Assembly: GCF_030812255.1 (NCBI RefSeq)
Contig: NZ_JAUSSH010000001.1
Span: 124,001-188,000, forward strand
From: Paeniglutamicibacter psychrophenolicus
GTDB lineage: Bacteria; Actinomycetota; Actinomycetes; Actinomycetales; Micrococcaceae
Length of the DNA: 64,000 bases
Direction: 5' to 3'
Under the pieces are notes generated by a model. The model was not told the origin of the DNA, searched no databases, and worked only from the letters and a program-made list of their open reading frames with translations. Made by a program: the position numbers and the translations under genes. Below are positions 55,265-63,899 of this stretch, in pieces (position 1 is the stretch's first letter; every line of letters starts with the position of its first letter).

Positions 55265-56065
55265 ATGACCTCAGTTTTTCTTGAAGACCTTGACGCAGAG
55301 ACCTACGCCGCCATTGTGGCGAAGGAGGGATCGACCGTCATTATCCCGACCGGCGCCACCGAGCAGCACGGTCCGCACATGCCCTTGGGCGTGGATGCAA
55401 TGCTCTCGAAGGCCATCGCCGGGGTGGTCGCCGAGCGGACCGGCGCGGTCGTTGCCCCGGTCTTTGCCTACGGGTACAAATCCCAGCCGCGTTCGGGTGG
55501 CGGCAACCACCGGGTCGGCACCACCTCTCTGGGTGCCGCGTCGCTGACCGGGATGGTTGACGATGTGGTTTCCTCGTTCCTGGGCCAGGGCTTTTCGCAT
55601 GTGGTGGTCCTCAACGGCCACTTCGAGAACTACCAGTTCATCTACGAGGGACTGGACAACGCAGTCTCCCGTGCCCGCGACCGTGCCGCCGGCGCAAATT
55701 CGCGTGCGGTGCTGCTTTCCTACTGGGACTTCGTTGACGAGGCCACATTGGAGCAGGTCTTCCCCGAGGGATTCCTGGGCTGGGACATTGAACATGGAGG
55801 GGTGCTGGAAACCTCACTGATGCTGCTGCTCCACCCGGAGAAGGTGGACATGTCCCGCGTCGTGGACCACCCGCCGGCCAAGCTGACCCCGTATGACATT
55901 TTTCCCGAGGACCCGGCGCGGACACCGGCCAGCGGGTGCCTCTCCAGCGCAATGGGCGCGAGTGCGGAACGTGGACAGCTGCTGCTCGATGCGGTGACCA
56001 CCCAGGTCGCCGCCGCCCTGGAGGGCGAACTGCCGCTCGGAAAAACCACCCTGGAGGTGTCTTAG
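55265..56065 (+). CDS. crnA: Creatininase (creatinine amidohydrolase)
   Basis: The 266-residue enzyme keeps the metal and catalytic residues of characterised creatininase at almost the same numbers: Glu33, His35 (TEQHGPH), Asp44, His119 and Glu121 (NGHFENYQF). It opens creatinine to creatine reversibly using two divalent metals. MftE-type mycofactocin peptidases share the fold. The creatinase downstream and the length favour true creatininase. The gene is first in an operon with the BCCT transporter, whose start lies one base after its stop. Confidence 0.92.
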   Translation: MTSVFLEDLDAETYAAIVAKEGSTVIIPTGATEQHGPHMPLGVDAMLSKAIAGVVAERTGAVVAPVFAYGYKSQPRSGGGNHRVGTTSLGAASLTGMVDDVVSSFLGQGFSHVVVLNGHFENYQFIYEGLDNAVSRARDRAAGANSRAVLLSYWDFVDEATLEQVFPEGFLGWDIEHGGVLETSLMLLLHPEKVDMSRVVDHPPAKLTPYDIFPEDPARTPASGCLSSAMGASAERGQLLLDAVTTQVAAALEGELPLGKTTLEVS

Positions 56066-56066
56066 C

Positions 56067-57818
56067 ATGACCATGGACAAGACAAAGCAGGAGTCCCCAC
56101 GACATACCAAGCCCGGATCCGCCGACAAGGCCAAGGCCCCGGTGGAGGTTCCGCGCTTCGTCGGGCTGCATATCCCGCCCATTGACCGATTGCTGATCCG
56201 CATCATTCCACCGGTGCTGATCGTTGCGGTCATGATCTGGGTGCTGACCAACCCGGTCGGGGCGGCGGCAGTGATCTCCGAGATGCGCACCTTCGTCACT
56301 GGCCGGTTCACCTGGCTGTTCATCCTGTACTCGGCCTTCACCGTGGTGGTGTGCATCTGGCTTGCCTCCAGCAAGGTGGGCAAGATCCGCCTGGGCGGAC
56401 CCAGTGCGAAGCCGCAACACAGCAAGTTCGCGTGGTATTCGATGCTCTTTGCCTGTGGGCAGGGCATCGGCCTGATCTTCTGGTCGGTCGCCGAACCGAT
56501 CATGCTGCGGGATGAAAACCCGGTCATCCCGGCCGGACCCAGCGGGGGTGCAGAGGGCGCCATCGTGTGGACCTATTTCCACTGGGGCCTGACCGCCTGG
56601 GCAATGTACTGCGTGGTGGCCGTGTGCCTGGCATATTCCCACCACAATCTGGGCAAGACCCTCACCTTCCGTGAAGCCACCGTCGATATCCTCCCGCGCT
56701 GGTCGCGCCGCGGTGCCGGCGTGGTTGTTGAACTGCTCGCCATCATCGCCACGGTGCTTGGCCTGGCCACCTCCTTCGGGTTTGCGGCCATGCAGTTCTC
56801 TTCGGGCCTCACCTCCTTTACCGGCATCGTGGCCAGCCCGGTGATGTGGTTCATGGTCATCCTGGTCTTCGCGGGCATCACCTCGATCTCGGCCATCGTC
56901 GGCATCAACAAGGGCATGGCCCGGATCAGCAGCGTGAACTCGATCCTGAGCATCGTGCTGGTCGGTGCCGTGCTGATCTTCGGCCCGACGCTGTTCATCA
57001 TCTCGAACTTGTCCCAGACCTTCGGCAGCTTCATGGCGAACTTCGTGGACATGAGCATGTGGACGGATTCGGGGCTAGCCGCCACGACGCTGGAGAGCTG
57101 GCAGGACAGCTGGAACGGCTGGTGGACGGTGTTCATCTGGTGCTGGGTCATTGCCTTCTCACCGTTTGTCGCCGGCTTCATTGCACGCATTTCCCGTGGA
57201 CGCACCATCCGCGAGTTCGTCCTGGGCGTGACCGTCATCCCCACCCTGATCGTCATGGTCTGGGTTGCGGTGATTGGATCGGCCGCCATCTACTACGACG
57301 ACAAGTCCGACCGCGGAATCAGTGCAGCGGTGGCGGCGGACACGTCTGCCGGCCTGTTTGCGATGCTGGACGCCGTTCCGGTGGTCGGCACCATCCTGTT
57401 GGTGGTGGCCACCATCCTGGTCGCCACCTACTACGTGACCTCGCTGGACTCGGGCATCTATGCGCTGAGCGAGTTCGTCTCGGCGCCGCACAAGTCCGGG
57501 CCGGTCTTCCGCGTGGTGCTGGTGCTTTCGGTGGGTACGGTCACCACCGTGCTGCTGACGCTAGGCGGGACCGCGGTGGTGGACACCGTGCAAACCGGCA
57601 CCATTATCGGGGCCTTCCCGTTCTCCTTCGTGATCATCCTGATGATCGTGAACCTAATCCGTCGCCTGCTCAAGCGCGACAAGGCCATCAGGCGGATGGA
57701 GAAGGACATCAACAACCCGGATCCGTCCCTGGTCATCGTGCCCGACCCGCGCGGGGAAGGAGCCATCCGCATGGCCTCGGTCGACGCGGACCCGGAGGAC
57801 CTGACGCTCCGGGAGTAG
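56067..57818 (+). CDS. BCCT-family transporter
   Basis: The 583-residue, 12-helix transporter belongs to the betaine/carnitine/choline family, with the signature region in helix 8 (WNGWWTVFIWCWVIAFSPFVAGFIARISRGRT, split here for length: Trp-rich first half, FVAGFIARISRGRT second half). The N-terminus is polar and lysine-rich and the C-terminus acidic. It is translated after creatininase with GGAGGTG inside the creatininase end. BCCT members carry quaternary or zwitterionic amines, so creatine is a reasonable cargo. The MHS protein may be for creatinine. A perfect terminator follows. Confidence 0.92.
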   Translation: MTMDKTKQESPRHTKPGSADKAKAPVEVPRFVGLHIPPIDRLLIRIIPPVLIVAVMIWVLTNPVGAAAVISEMRTFVTGRFTWLFILYSAFTVVVCIWLASSKVGKIRLGGPSAKPQHSKFAWYSMLFACGQGIGLIFWSVAEPIMLRDENPVIPAGPSGGAEGAIVWTYFHWGLTAWAMYCVVAVCLAYSHHNLGKTLTFREATVDILPRWSRRGAGVVVELLAIIATVLGLATSFGFAAMQFSSGLTSFTGIVASPVMWFMVILVFAGITSISAIVGINKGMARISSVNSILSIVLVGAVLIFGPTLFIISNLSQTFGSFMANFVDMSMWTDSGLAATTLESWQDSWNGWWTVFIWCWVIAFSPFVAGFIARISRGRTIREFVLGVTVIPTLIVMVWVAVIGSAAIYYDDKSDRGISAAVAADTSAGLFAMLDAVPVVGTILLVVATILVATYYVTSLDSGIYALSEFVSAPHKSGPVFRVVLVLSVGTVTTVLLTLGGTAVVDTVQTGTIIGAFPFSFVIILMIVNLIRRLLKRDKAIRRMEKDINNPDPSLVIVPDPRGEGAIRMASVDADPEDLTLRE

Positions 57819-57832
57819 AACCCCAGGCGGCC

Positions 57833-57875
57833 AAGGCCGTGCCATCCGCAATCTTGTTGCGGATGGCACGGCCTT
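57833..57875 (+). terminator. Terminator after creatininase-BCCT operon
   Basis: AAGGCCGTGCCATCCGCAA pairs perfectly with TTGCGGATGGCACGGCCTT around TCTTG, a 19-bp stem followed by a short T-rich stretch. Confidence 0.9.
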
Positions 57876-57975
57876 TCTGTGTCGCGACACTGCACGAAAG
57901 GCCAGGGAAAATAGCTTCCCCGCGACGGAATGGAGGGCGTGCGGTGGAAAGTTTTAGGTGACCGGCGAAACGCAC

Positions 57976-58033
57976 TTGACAGTGAGGTGAGACACACATA
58001 TTCTGAGTGCAACGGCGTTGCAGTGAATGCAAC
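57976..58033 (+). promoter_or_regulatory. Creatinase promoter with three-half-site IclR operator, copy 3
   Basis: TTGACA (57976-57981), a 17-base spacer beginning GTGA, and TATTCT (57999-58004). The operator TGCAAC-GGC-GTTGCA-GTGAA-TGCAAC follows at 58008-58033. The gap between -10 and operator is three bases, the same as at the transporter promoter. Confidence 0.8.
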
Positions 58034-58131
58034 TTACCGAAAATTTCTCCGGCGGTTCCCAAGAATCCACGCAATCCTTTGGATTGGGCCGGTCTCCATT
58101 GCCACCTGATTACTTCTGAGGAGCCAATATC

Positions 58132-59388
58132 ATGACCACCACCGCGAACAGCGCAACCAACGTTTCCGAGCTCGAGCGCCTGAAGACCCTGCACAACGGC
58201 ACCAAGCAGCAGCTGACCTTCTCGGACGCCGAGTTCGAGCGCCGCCTGGCCGGCCTGCGCAAGATCATGGCCGCCAAGGAACTGGACGCGGTCATCCTGA
58301 CCAGCTACCACGGCATCAAGTACTACTCGGACTTCCTCTACACCACCTTCGGGCGCAACTACGCGCTGGTGGTCACCGCCGACAGCTCGACCACCATCAC
58401 CGCGAACATCGACGCCGGCATGCCGTGGCGCACCAGCTACGGCGACAACATCGTCTACACCGACTGGAAGCGCGACAACTTCTACTACGGCCTGCAGGAG
58501 GCCCTGAAGCGCAACGGCGTGAAGGCAACCCGCATCGGCGTCGAGGACGACGCCCTGGCCCTGTTCACCCGCCAGGCCATCGCCGCCACCTTCGACGGCG
58601 CCACCCTGGTGGATGTCTCGCAGGACGCCATGCGCCAGCGCATGATCAAGTCCGCGGAGGAGATCGAGGTCATCAAGCACGGTGCACGCATCGGCGACCT
58701 CGGCGGCGAGGCCATCAAGGCCGCGATCCGCGAGGGCATCACCGAGTACGAGGTCGCCCTGATCGGCACCGAGGCCATGGTCCACGAGATCGCCAAGACC
58801 TTCCCGCACCGCGAGGTCCGCGACACCTGGGTCTGGTTCCAGTCCGGGATCAACACCGACGGCGCCCACAACTGGGCCACCACCCGCAAGCTTCAGCGCG
58901 GGGACATCCTCTCGCTGAACTGCTTCCCAATGACCTCGGGCTACTACACCGCCCTGGAGCGCACCCTGTTCCTCGGCGAGCCGGACGCCCGCTCGCTGCA
59001 GGTGTGGAACGCGAACGTCGAGGTGCACAAGCGCGGCCTGGAACTGATCAAGCCCGGCGCGGTCTGCAAGGACATCGCCGCGGAACTCAACGAGATCTTC
59101 ATCGGCCACGGCCTGCTGCCCAACCGCACCTTCGGCTACGGCCACTCCTTCGGCGTCCTGTCGCACTACTACGGCCGCGAGGCCGGCCTGGAGCTGCGCG
59201 AGGACATCGACACGGTGCTGGAGCCGGGCATGGTGGTCTCCATGGAACCGATGGTCACCGTCCTTGACGGCGAGCCGGGTGCCGGTGGCTACCGCGAGCA
59301 CGACATCCTGGTGATCGGCGAGGACGGCGGGGTGGAGAACATCACCAAGTTCGGCTTCGGCCCGGAGAACAACATCATCGACGCCTAG
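58132..59388 (+). CDS. Creatinase (creatine amidinohydrolase)
   Basis: The 418-residue enzyme has the pita-bread fold. Its sequence follows characterised creatinases closely: SGINTDGAHN with catalytic His246, then FPMTSGYYTALERTLF, SFGYGHSFGVLSHYYGREAG, and MVVSMEPM with the conserved Glu. It hydrolyses creatine to sarcosine and urea without metal, unlike related Xaa-Pro peptidases. Sarcosine then enters the sox operon 11 kb away. It has its own promoter and operator and a hairpin terminator. The very strong preference for C/G-ending codons suggests high expression. Confidence 0.96.
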   Translation: MTTTANSATNVSELERLKTLHNGTKQQLTFSDAEFERRLAGLRKIMAAKELDAVILTSYHGIKYYSDFLYTTFGRNYALVVTADSSTTITANIDAGMPWRTSYGDNIVYTDWKRDNFYYGLQEALKRNGVKATRIGVEDDALALFTRQAIAATFDGATLVDVSQDAMRQRMIKSAEEIEVIKHGARIGDLGGEAIKAAIREGITEYEVALIGTEAMVHEIAKTFPHREVRDTWVWFQSGINTDGAHNWATTRKLQRGDILSLNCFPMTSGYYTALERTLFLGEPDARSLQVWNANVEVHKRGLELIKPGAVCKDIAAELNEIFIGHGLLPNRTFGYGHSFGVLSHYYGREAGLELREDIDTVLEPGMVVSMEPMVTVLDGEPGAGGYREHDILVIGEDGGVENITKFGFGPENNIIDA

Positions 59389-59407
59389 TATCGAGCTGGC
59401 ATGATGA

Positions 59408-59443
59408 GGGGCGGTGGAGCGCACAATTGCGCACCACCGCCCC
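59408..59443 (+). terminator. Hairpin after the creatinase gene
   Basis: GGGGCGGTG pairs with CACCGCCCC, and inside it GCGCA pairs with TGCGC around CAAT. Only a short TT follows. Confidence 0.7.
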
Positions 59444-59496
59444 TTGCCGATTAACGCAGCGCTTCCCGCCCCCGACGAAGAATCGAGCCCCACGCC

Positions 59497-59973
59497 ATGA
59501 CCCTTCACGAACACGACCGCGCCGGATATGCCACCGCCCTTGGGCAAGCCCGTCTGGGTGCCGGGGAAGGCGGAGTGCCCATTGGCTCGAGCCTCTTCGA
59601 AAACGGCGTGATGCTGGGGGCCGGCCGCAACCGTCGCGTGCAAAACGGGGATCCGACTGCGCACGGGGAAATCGACGCGCTGCGCAATGCCGGGCGCCGG
59701 ACCTCCTACGCCGGGACCACCCTGTACTCCACGCTGGCGCCCTGCGCCCTGTGCACCGGAGCGATCATCCTCTTTGGCATCCGGCGCGTGGTGGTCGGGG
59801 AGGAGAAGAACTTCCCCGGGGAATTCGAGCTGCTTCGGTCCCGCGGGGTGGAGGTCGTGGTCATCGACGATCCGAAGGCCACCGCACTGATGGAAGACTT
59901 CGCCACCCGGAATCCGGAACTCTGGAACGAAGACATCGGCGTCGACCAGGCACAGTCCGACCCGAGGCAGTAG
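59497..59973 (+). CDS. Fcy1-type cytosine/creatinine deaminase homologue
   Basis: The 158-residue zinc deaminase has His56-Gly-Glu58 and the Cys83-xx-Cys86 pair (APCALCTGAI). It resembles yeast cytosine deaminase Fcy1, which is also 158 residues, more than it resembles bacterial tRNA or guanine deaminases: TLYSTLAPC, CTGAIILFGIRRVVVGE, VEVVVIDD, and the C-terminal NPELWNEDIG. HGE rather than HAE at the zinc site is also an Fcy1 trait. Some cytosine deaminases also convert creatinine to N-methylhydantoin, so in this cluster creatinine or a creatinine-like ring is a plausible substrate. Cytosine is the default alternative. Confidence 0.85.
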   Translation: MTLHEHDRAGYATALGQARLGAGEGGVPIGSSLFENGVMLGAGRNRRVQNGDPTAHGEIDALRNAGRRTSYAGTTLYSTLAPCALCTGAIILFGIRRVVVGEEKNFPGEFELLRSRGVEVVVIDDPKATALMEDFATRNPELWNEDIGVDQAQSDPRQ

Positions 59974-60024
59974 CCTACAACTGTGAACGAATCCACCAGC
60001 TCCCCACCCACCGGAGGAAACCCC

Positions 60025-60816
60025 ATGGTTGCCCAAGTGACCGACACCGCCGTCGAACCCCGCGGGGCCTCGGTGATTGTCAATGTCATCGACGTGTTGC
60101 GCTGCTTCACCGTGGAGCAGCCGGTGGTGGGCGTGACCGAAATCGCGGCGCGGGTGGGGCTGCATAAATCCAGCGTCTCGCGCATCCTGGCCACCCTGGA
60201 GCAGGAACGCATCGTCGCCCGCGATGAGACCACGCGCAAGTACTCACTGGGACTGGGGCTCATCGCCGTGGCCGGGCCGCTGCTGGCCAACCTCGACGTG
60301 CGCCGGGTGTCCTTCCCCTTCCTGGAGGAGCTGGCCCGGGAAACCGGGGAAACCGCGGTGCTGACCATCTGGGACGGGCTCGAATCCGTCTCGGTCGAAC
60401 AAATCCCCAGCTTCCACCAGGTCAAGCACACCTCGGCCATGGGCAGCCGCTACAACACCGCGCTCAGCGCCTCGATGCAGGTCTTTTTGGCCCACGAGCA
60501 ACCGGGGCGCGCCGCAGCGCTGCTGGAATCCGGGACGGTGGTGCTGCCGGAGAACACCGCCGCTGCCCGCAGCGCCTACCTCAAACGCCTCGAAGCGGTG
60601 GGCCGGCGCGGATACGCGGCCAACCACGGGGAGACCTCGCCGGACGAAGTCGGCGTGGCCGCACCGGTCTTCGACCACCGCGGCGCGGTGGTCGCCAGCG
60701 CCATGATCGCCGCCCCGTACTACCGCGTCACCGAGGAACAACTCCACCAGCTCGGTGCCGCCTGCGTGCGCGCAGCGCGGCAAATCAGCCTTCGCCTGGG
60801 ATCCCCGGCAATCTAG
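60025..60816 (+). CDS. IclR-family regulator, probable repressor of the creatinine regulon
   Basis: The 263-residue IclR protein has the winged helix SVIVNVIDVLRCFTVEQP through LHKSSVSRILATLEQE (about residues 16-62) and an effector domain at 80-255. The start is the ATG at 60025 with GGAGG upstream. A GTG at 59983 is less likely. It lies at the end of the creatinine genes. IclR proteins bind palindromes of GTTGCA/TGCAAC type, which matches the three-half-site operators before the MHS, creatininase and creatinase genes. No copy is seen before iclR itself. Confidence 0.9.
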   Translation: MVAQVTDTAVEPRGASVIVNVIDVLRCFTVEQPVVGVTEIAARVGLHKSSVSRILATLEQERIVARDETTRKYSLGLGLIAVAGPLLANLDVRRVSFPFLEELARETGETAVLTIWDGLESVSVEQIPSFHQVKHTSAMGSRYNTALSASMQVFLAHEQPGRAAALLESGTVVLPENTAAARSAYLKRLEAVGRRGYAANHGETSPDEVGVAAPVFDHRGAVVASAMIAAPYYRVTEEQLHQLGAACVRAARQISLRLGSPAI

Positions 60817-60832
60817 CGAACAGGAACCCGGC

Positions 60833-61243
60833 ATGTTTGAAGCACGCGGCGCACACACCTTCGACTATTCGCTCCACGAGGGCAGCCCAACGCGCATGCA
60901 GTTCCATTTTGCCGATTCCATGGCCATGCCCGTGGCCATCCAGACCTGGGAGCTTGACCCCGGCGGCCATGAGGGCATGCACTCCCACGACCCGGACACC
61001 ATGGCGCTTGAGGAGTTCTACCTGGTGCTCCAGGGCACCGCGCAGATGCAGGTCGGGGCGGAACACCACCAGCTGCGCGCCGGGGACAGCGTCCTGGCCC
61101 CGGCCGGTGTGGAGCACGATCTGCGCAACACCGGGGACGGCGTGCTGCGCGTGCTGGTGGTCTGGGGCGAGGCCGGGCACAAGGACTTCTCCTCGTTCGG
61201 TTCCCTGGCCGCGGCCCTTGCTGCCCGCGGCCGGAAGCCCTGA
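60833..61243 (+). CDS. Cupin-domain protein
   Basis: The 136-residue protein has a single cupin barrel. The first metal motif is GMHSHDPDTMALEEFYLVLQG (split: GMHSHD and EEFYLVLQG), and the second is PAGVEHDLRN. Possible metal ligands are His, His, Glu and His. It follows iclR by 16 bases and may be co-transcribed. The function is unknown. It could be a small isomerase or a storage/sensing protein. Confidence 0.8.
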   Translation: MFEARGAHTFDYSLHEGSPTRMQFHFADSMAMPVAIQTWELDPGGHEGMHSHDPDTMALEEFYLVLQGTAQMQVGAEHHQLRAGDSVLAPAGVEHDLRNTGDGVLRVLVVWGEAGHKDFSSFGSLAAALAARGRKP

Positions 61244-61253
61244 TTGGCAGCGC

Positions 61254-62066
61254 TCAGCGCGCGCGGGCGGTGGCGGGGCGCTGCCGGGCTGCCATGTCCG
61301 CGAGCCACCCATCGAGCAGCGCGCCGGTTTGCCCCGGCTGGTCAAGGTGCGCATTGTGGCCGGCCTCCTCGAGGACCGATACCGTGCAGTTGCCGTAGCG
61401 CCCCGCCAGCGCCAGCTGGTCCTCGAACCCCACCACGTGGTCCTGGCGGCCCGCGATGAGAACCACGGGTCCGCCGAATGACGACGCACGGTCCTCGGGT
61501 TCGACGGCCAGCGGGTAGTTCCCGGCAATCCGGCCGATGGCCTTGCGGTCAAAGGCACGCAGGCCCGGGAGCGCGCAATCGCGGAAGCGCTCCCAGTTCC
61601 TGCGGGACTGGATGACCGCCAGCTCCGCGTAGGCCGCCGCGTCGTCCGGGTCCAGCGAGGCCAGCAGCTGCGGGTCGGTGCGCAGGATCCTCCGGGGCGG
61701 CAGTGTGCGGCCGGACTTTTCGGCCACGGCCACCGGGCACAGCAGCCCCAGGCCCAGCACCTGGTCGCCGAATTCGGCCACGAGGTGGCGCGCAAGCATG
61801 CCGCCAAACGAATTGCCCAGGATCGCGAAACGCTGGCTTCCCAGGAATTCGCGCACGAATGCCGCCACCGCGGCCGCCACGTCATCGCTGGTGCGGATGC
61901 CCGGCCCGGCCACGGAGCCGCCCATTCCCGGCAAATCGAGGTAGATCCGTCGCCACGTGCCCCGCGCGGCAAACACCGGGTCGAGGCCGAGCAGCAGCCG
62001 GTGGTCGACGCAGAGCCCGTGGATCATGAGGATCGGTGTTCCGGAGCCAGATTCAACAAAGTGCAC
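61254..62066 (-). CDS. Alpha/beta hydrolase
   Basis: The 270-residue alpha/beta-hydrolase fold protein has an oxyanion HG motif (MIHGLCVDH), nucleophile Ser in GNSFGG, an acid in IAGRQDH, and the catalytic His in EEAGHNAH. It is convergent with the cupin gene. It has no signal peptide. The substrate is unknown. N-acyl or hydantoin-type substrates would fit the neighbourhood but nothing in the sequence proves this. Confidence 0.85.
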   Translation of the reverse strand: MHFVESGSGTPILMIHGLCVDHRLLLGLDPVFAARGTWRRIYLDLPGMGGSVAGPGIRTSDDVAAAVAAFVREFLGSQRFAILGNSFGGMLARHLVAEFGDQVLGLGLLCPVAVAEKSGRTLPPRRILRTDPQLLASLDPDDAAAYAELAVIQSRRNWERFRDCALPGLRAFDRKAIGRIAGNYPLAVEPEDRASSFGGPVVLIAGRQDHVVGFEDQLALAGRYGNCTVSVLEEAGHNAHLDQPGQTGALLDGWLADMAARQRPATARAR

Positions 62067-62153
62067 CCCTGCACGCTAGCAGCAGGGGGTGGGGCGGCAT
62101 GCCCCGCCTGCCAAGGCGTGTGGTCCGGACCACTTCGGCGATAGTGTGGATCC

Positions 62154-63860
62154 ATGTCGAACACCCCGCATTCGCAACACTTCGATGTCATCGTCGTCGG
62201 CGCCGGCCTGGCCGGGCTCGTCGCCGCCACCGAAGCCACGGCGGCCGGAGCGCGCGTGCTGCTGCTGGACCAGGAACCCGAGACGAACCTCGGGGCCCAG
62301 GCACACTGGAGCTTCGGCGGGATCTTCCTGGTGGACTCGCCGGAACAGCGACGGCTGGGCGTCAAGGACTCCGAGGACCTGGCCCTGCAGGACTGGGAAA
62401 ACACCGCGGGCTTCGACCGCGACGAGGACGACTGGGCACGCAAATGGGCGCGCGCCTACGTGCAGTGGGCAGCCGGGGGCAAGCGCGAATGGCTGCACCA
62501 ACGAGGCATCCGCTTCTTCCCCGTGGTCGGCTGGGCCGAACGCGGCGGGGCCGGGGCCCAGGGCCCGGGCAACTCCGTGCCGCGCTTCCACATCACCTGG
62601 GGCACCGGGCCCGGCCTGCTCGAACCCTTCATCCAAGCAGCCCGCACGGCCGAGGCCAAGGGCCAGCTGACCATGCTCTGGCGGCACCGGCTCGACGAGC
62701 TCACCACCGGGAACGGAGCCGTCACCGGGGTGCGCGGCACGGTGCTGGAACCCGACCCGGCACCCCGGGGCGTGGCCAGCAACCGCACCAAGGCCGGGGA
62801 CTTCGAGTACTTCGCCCCGGCTGTTGTCATCGCCACCGGCGGCATCGGGGGAAACCTGGACAAGGTGCGTGCCGCGTGGCCGCCGCGGCTGGGAACCCCT
62901 CCCGAAACCATGGTGTCCGGCGTGCCCGCCCACGTGGACGGGCGCGGACTGGATATCGCGCAAAGGGCCGGTGCACGGCTGGTCAACGAGGACCGGATGT
63001 GGCACTACACCGAGGGCATCGCCAACTGGAACCCCGTCTGGAAGAACCACGGGATCCGCATCCTGCCCGGACCCAGCTCGCTGTGGCTGGACGCAACCGG
63101 CAAGCGGCTGCCCGATCCACTGTGGCCGGGCTTCGACACCCTGGGCACCCTGGAACACCTGCGCGCCACCGGGCACGATTACAGCTGGTTCATCCTGAAC
63201 CGACGCATCATCGGCAAGGAATTCGCGCTTTCCGGATCGGAACAGAACCCCGACCTCACCGGCAAGGACATCCGCGCGGTGCTGGCACGGGCCCGCGTGG
63301 ATGTTCCCGGCCCGGTCCAGGCCTTCCTCGACCACGGGGAAGACTTCCTCCAGGCGCCGACGATCGACGAACTGGTGGCCAAGATGAACCGGCTCACCGG
63401 ATCCGATCTGCTGGACCCCGTCCAGGTGGCCGAGGTCCTCAAGACCCGGGACTCGGCGGTGGCAAACCCCTTTGGCAAGGACGGACAGATCGCGGCCATC
63501 ACCTCGGTCAGGAAGTACCTGGGGGACAAGCTGGTCCGCAGCGTCAAGCCGCACCGGATCACCGATCCCCAGGCAGGTCCGCTGGTAGCGGTGCGACTGA
63601 GGATCCTGACCCGCAAGTCGCTCGGCGGGATCCAGACCGACCTGGACTCCCGGGTGCTGGACGCTGCGGGGAACCGGGTCGGCGGGCTCTACGCGGCGGG
63701 CGAGGCCGCGGGATTCGGCGGCGGCGGATACCACGGCTACCGTGCGCTGGAGGGGACGTTCCTGGGCGGCTGCCTCTTCAGCGGAAGGGCGGCCGGCCGG
63801 CATGCCGCTGCGGCCCGGGCCCGGGCGCGGGCATGGGTCGAGCCACCGGCTTCCCCGTGA
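62154..63860 (+). CDS. FAD-binding dehydrogenase (fumarate reductase/ketosteroid dehydrogenase-like)
   Basis: The 568-residue flavoprotein has an N-terminal FAD motif (FDVIVVGAGLAGLVAATEATAAGARVLLLD, about residues 10-39, here given in part) and the second FAD segment GGLYAAGEAAGFGGGGYHGY near residue 525. The middle includes SFGGIFLVDSPEQRRLGVKD and WHYTEGIANWNPVW, typical of the actinobacterial FAD-binding dehydrogenases related to KstD. The substrate is unknown. The final codons lie inside a strong hairpin that probably terminates the gene. Confidence 0.9.
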   Translation: MSNTPHSQHFDVIVVGAGLAGLVAATEATAAGARVLLLDQEPETNLGAQAHWSFGGIFLVDSPEQRRLGVKDSEDLALQDWENTAGFDRDEDDWARKWARAYVQWAAGGKREWLHQRGIRFFPVVGWAERGGAGAQGPGNSVPRFHITWGTGPGLLEPFIQAARTAEAKGQLTMLWRHRLDELTTGNGAVTGVRGTVLEPDPAPRGVASNRTKAGDFEYFAPAVVIATGGIGGNLDKVRAAWPPRLGTPPETMVSGVPAHVDGRGLDIAQRAGARLVNEDRMWHYTEGIANWNPVWKNHGIRILPGPSSLWLDATGKRLPDPLWPGFDTLGTLEHLRATGHDYSWFILNRRIIGKEFALSGSEQNPDLTGKDIRAVLARARVDVPGPVQAFLDHGEDFLQAPTIDELVAKMNRLTGSDLLDPVQVAEVLKTRDSAVANPFGKDGQIAAITSVRKYLGDKLVRSVKPHRITDPQAGPLVAVRLRILTRKSLGGIQTDLDSRVLDAAGNRVGGLYAAGEAAGFGGGGYHGYRALEGTFLGGCLFSGRAAGRHAAAARARARAWVEPPASP

Positions 63861-63882
63861 AGGTGCGGGGAGCCGGTGGCTC
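63840..63882. terminator. Hairpin overlapping the end of the FAD dehydrogenase gene
   Basis: GAGCCACCGGCTTCCCC pairs with GGGGAGCCGGTGGCTC with one bulge. It contains the stop codon at 63858-63860 and lies 18 bases from the stop of the convergent gene. It can serve both genes. Confidence 0.75.
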
Positions 63883-63899
63883 GAAGGTGGGCGGAAGGG

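Noticed and set aside
55265-56065. Mycofactocin peptidase MftE (same fold as creatininase)
   Set aside because: No mycofactocin genes are present. Metal residues match creatininase numbering, and creatinase follows in the same regulon.
57733-60165. 810-codon reverse frame opposite creatinase and the deaminase
   Set aside because: It arises from extreme third-position GC in creatinase, and has no domain and no ribosome site.
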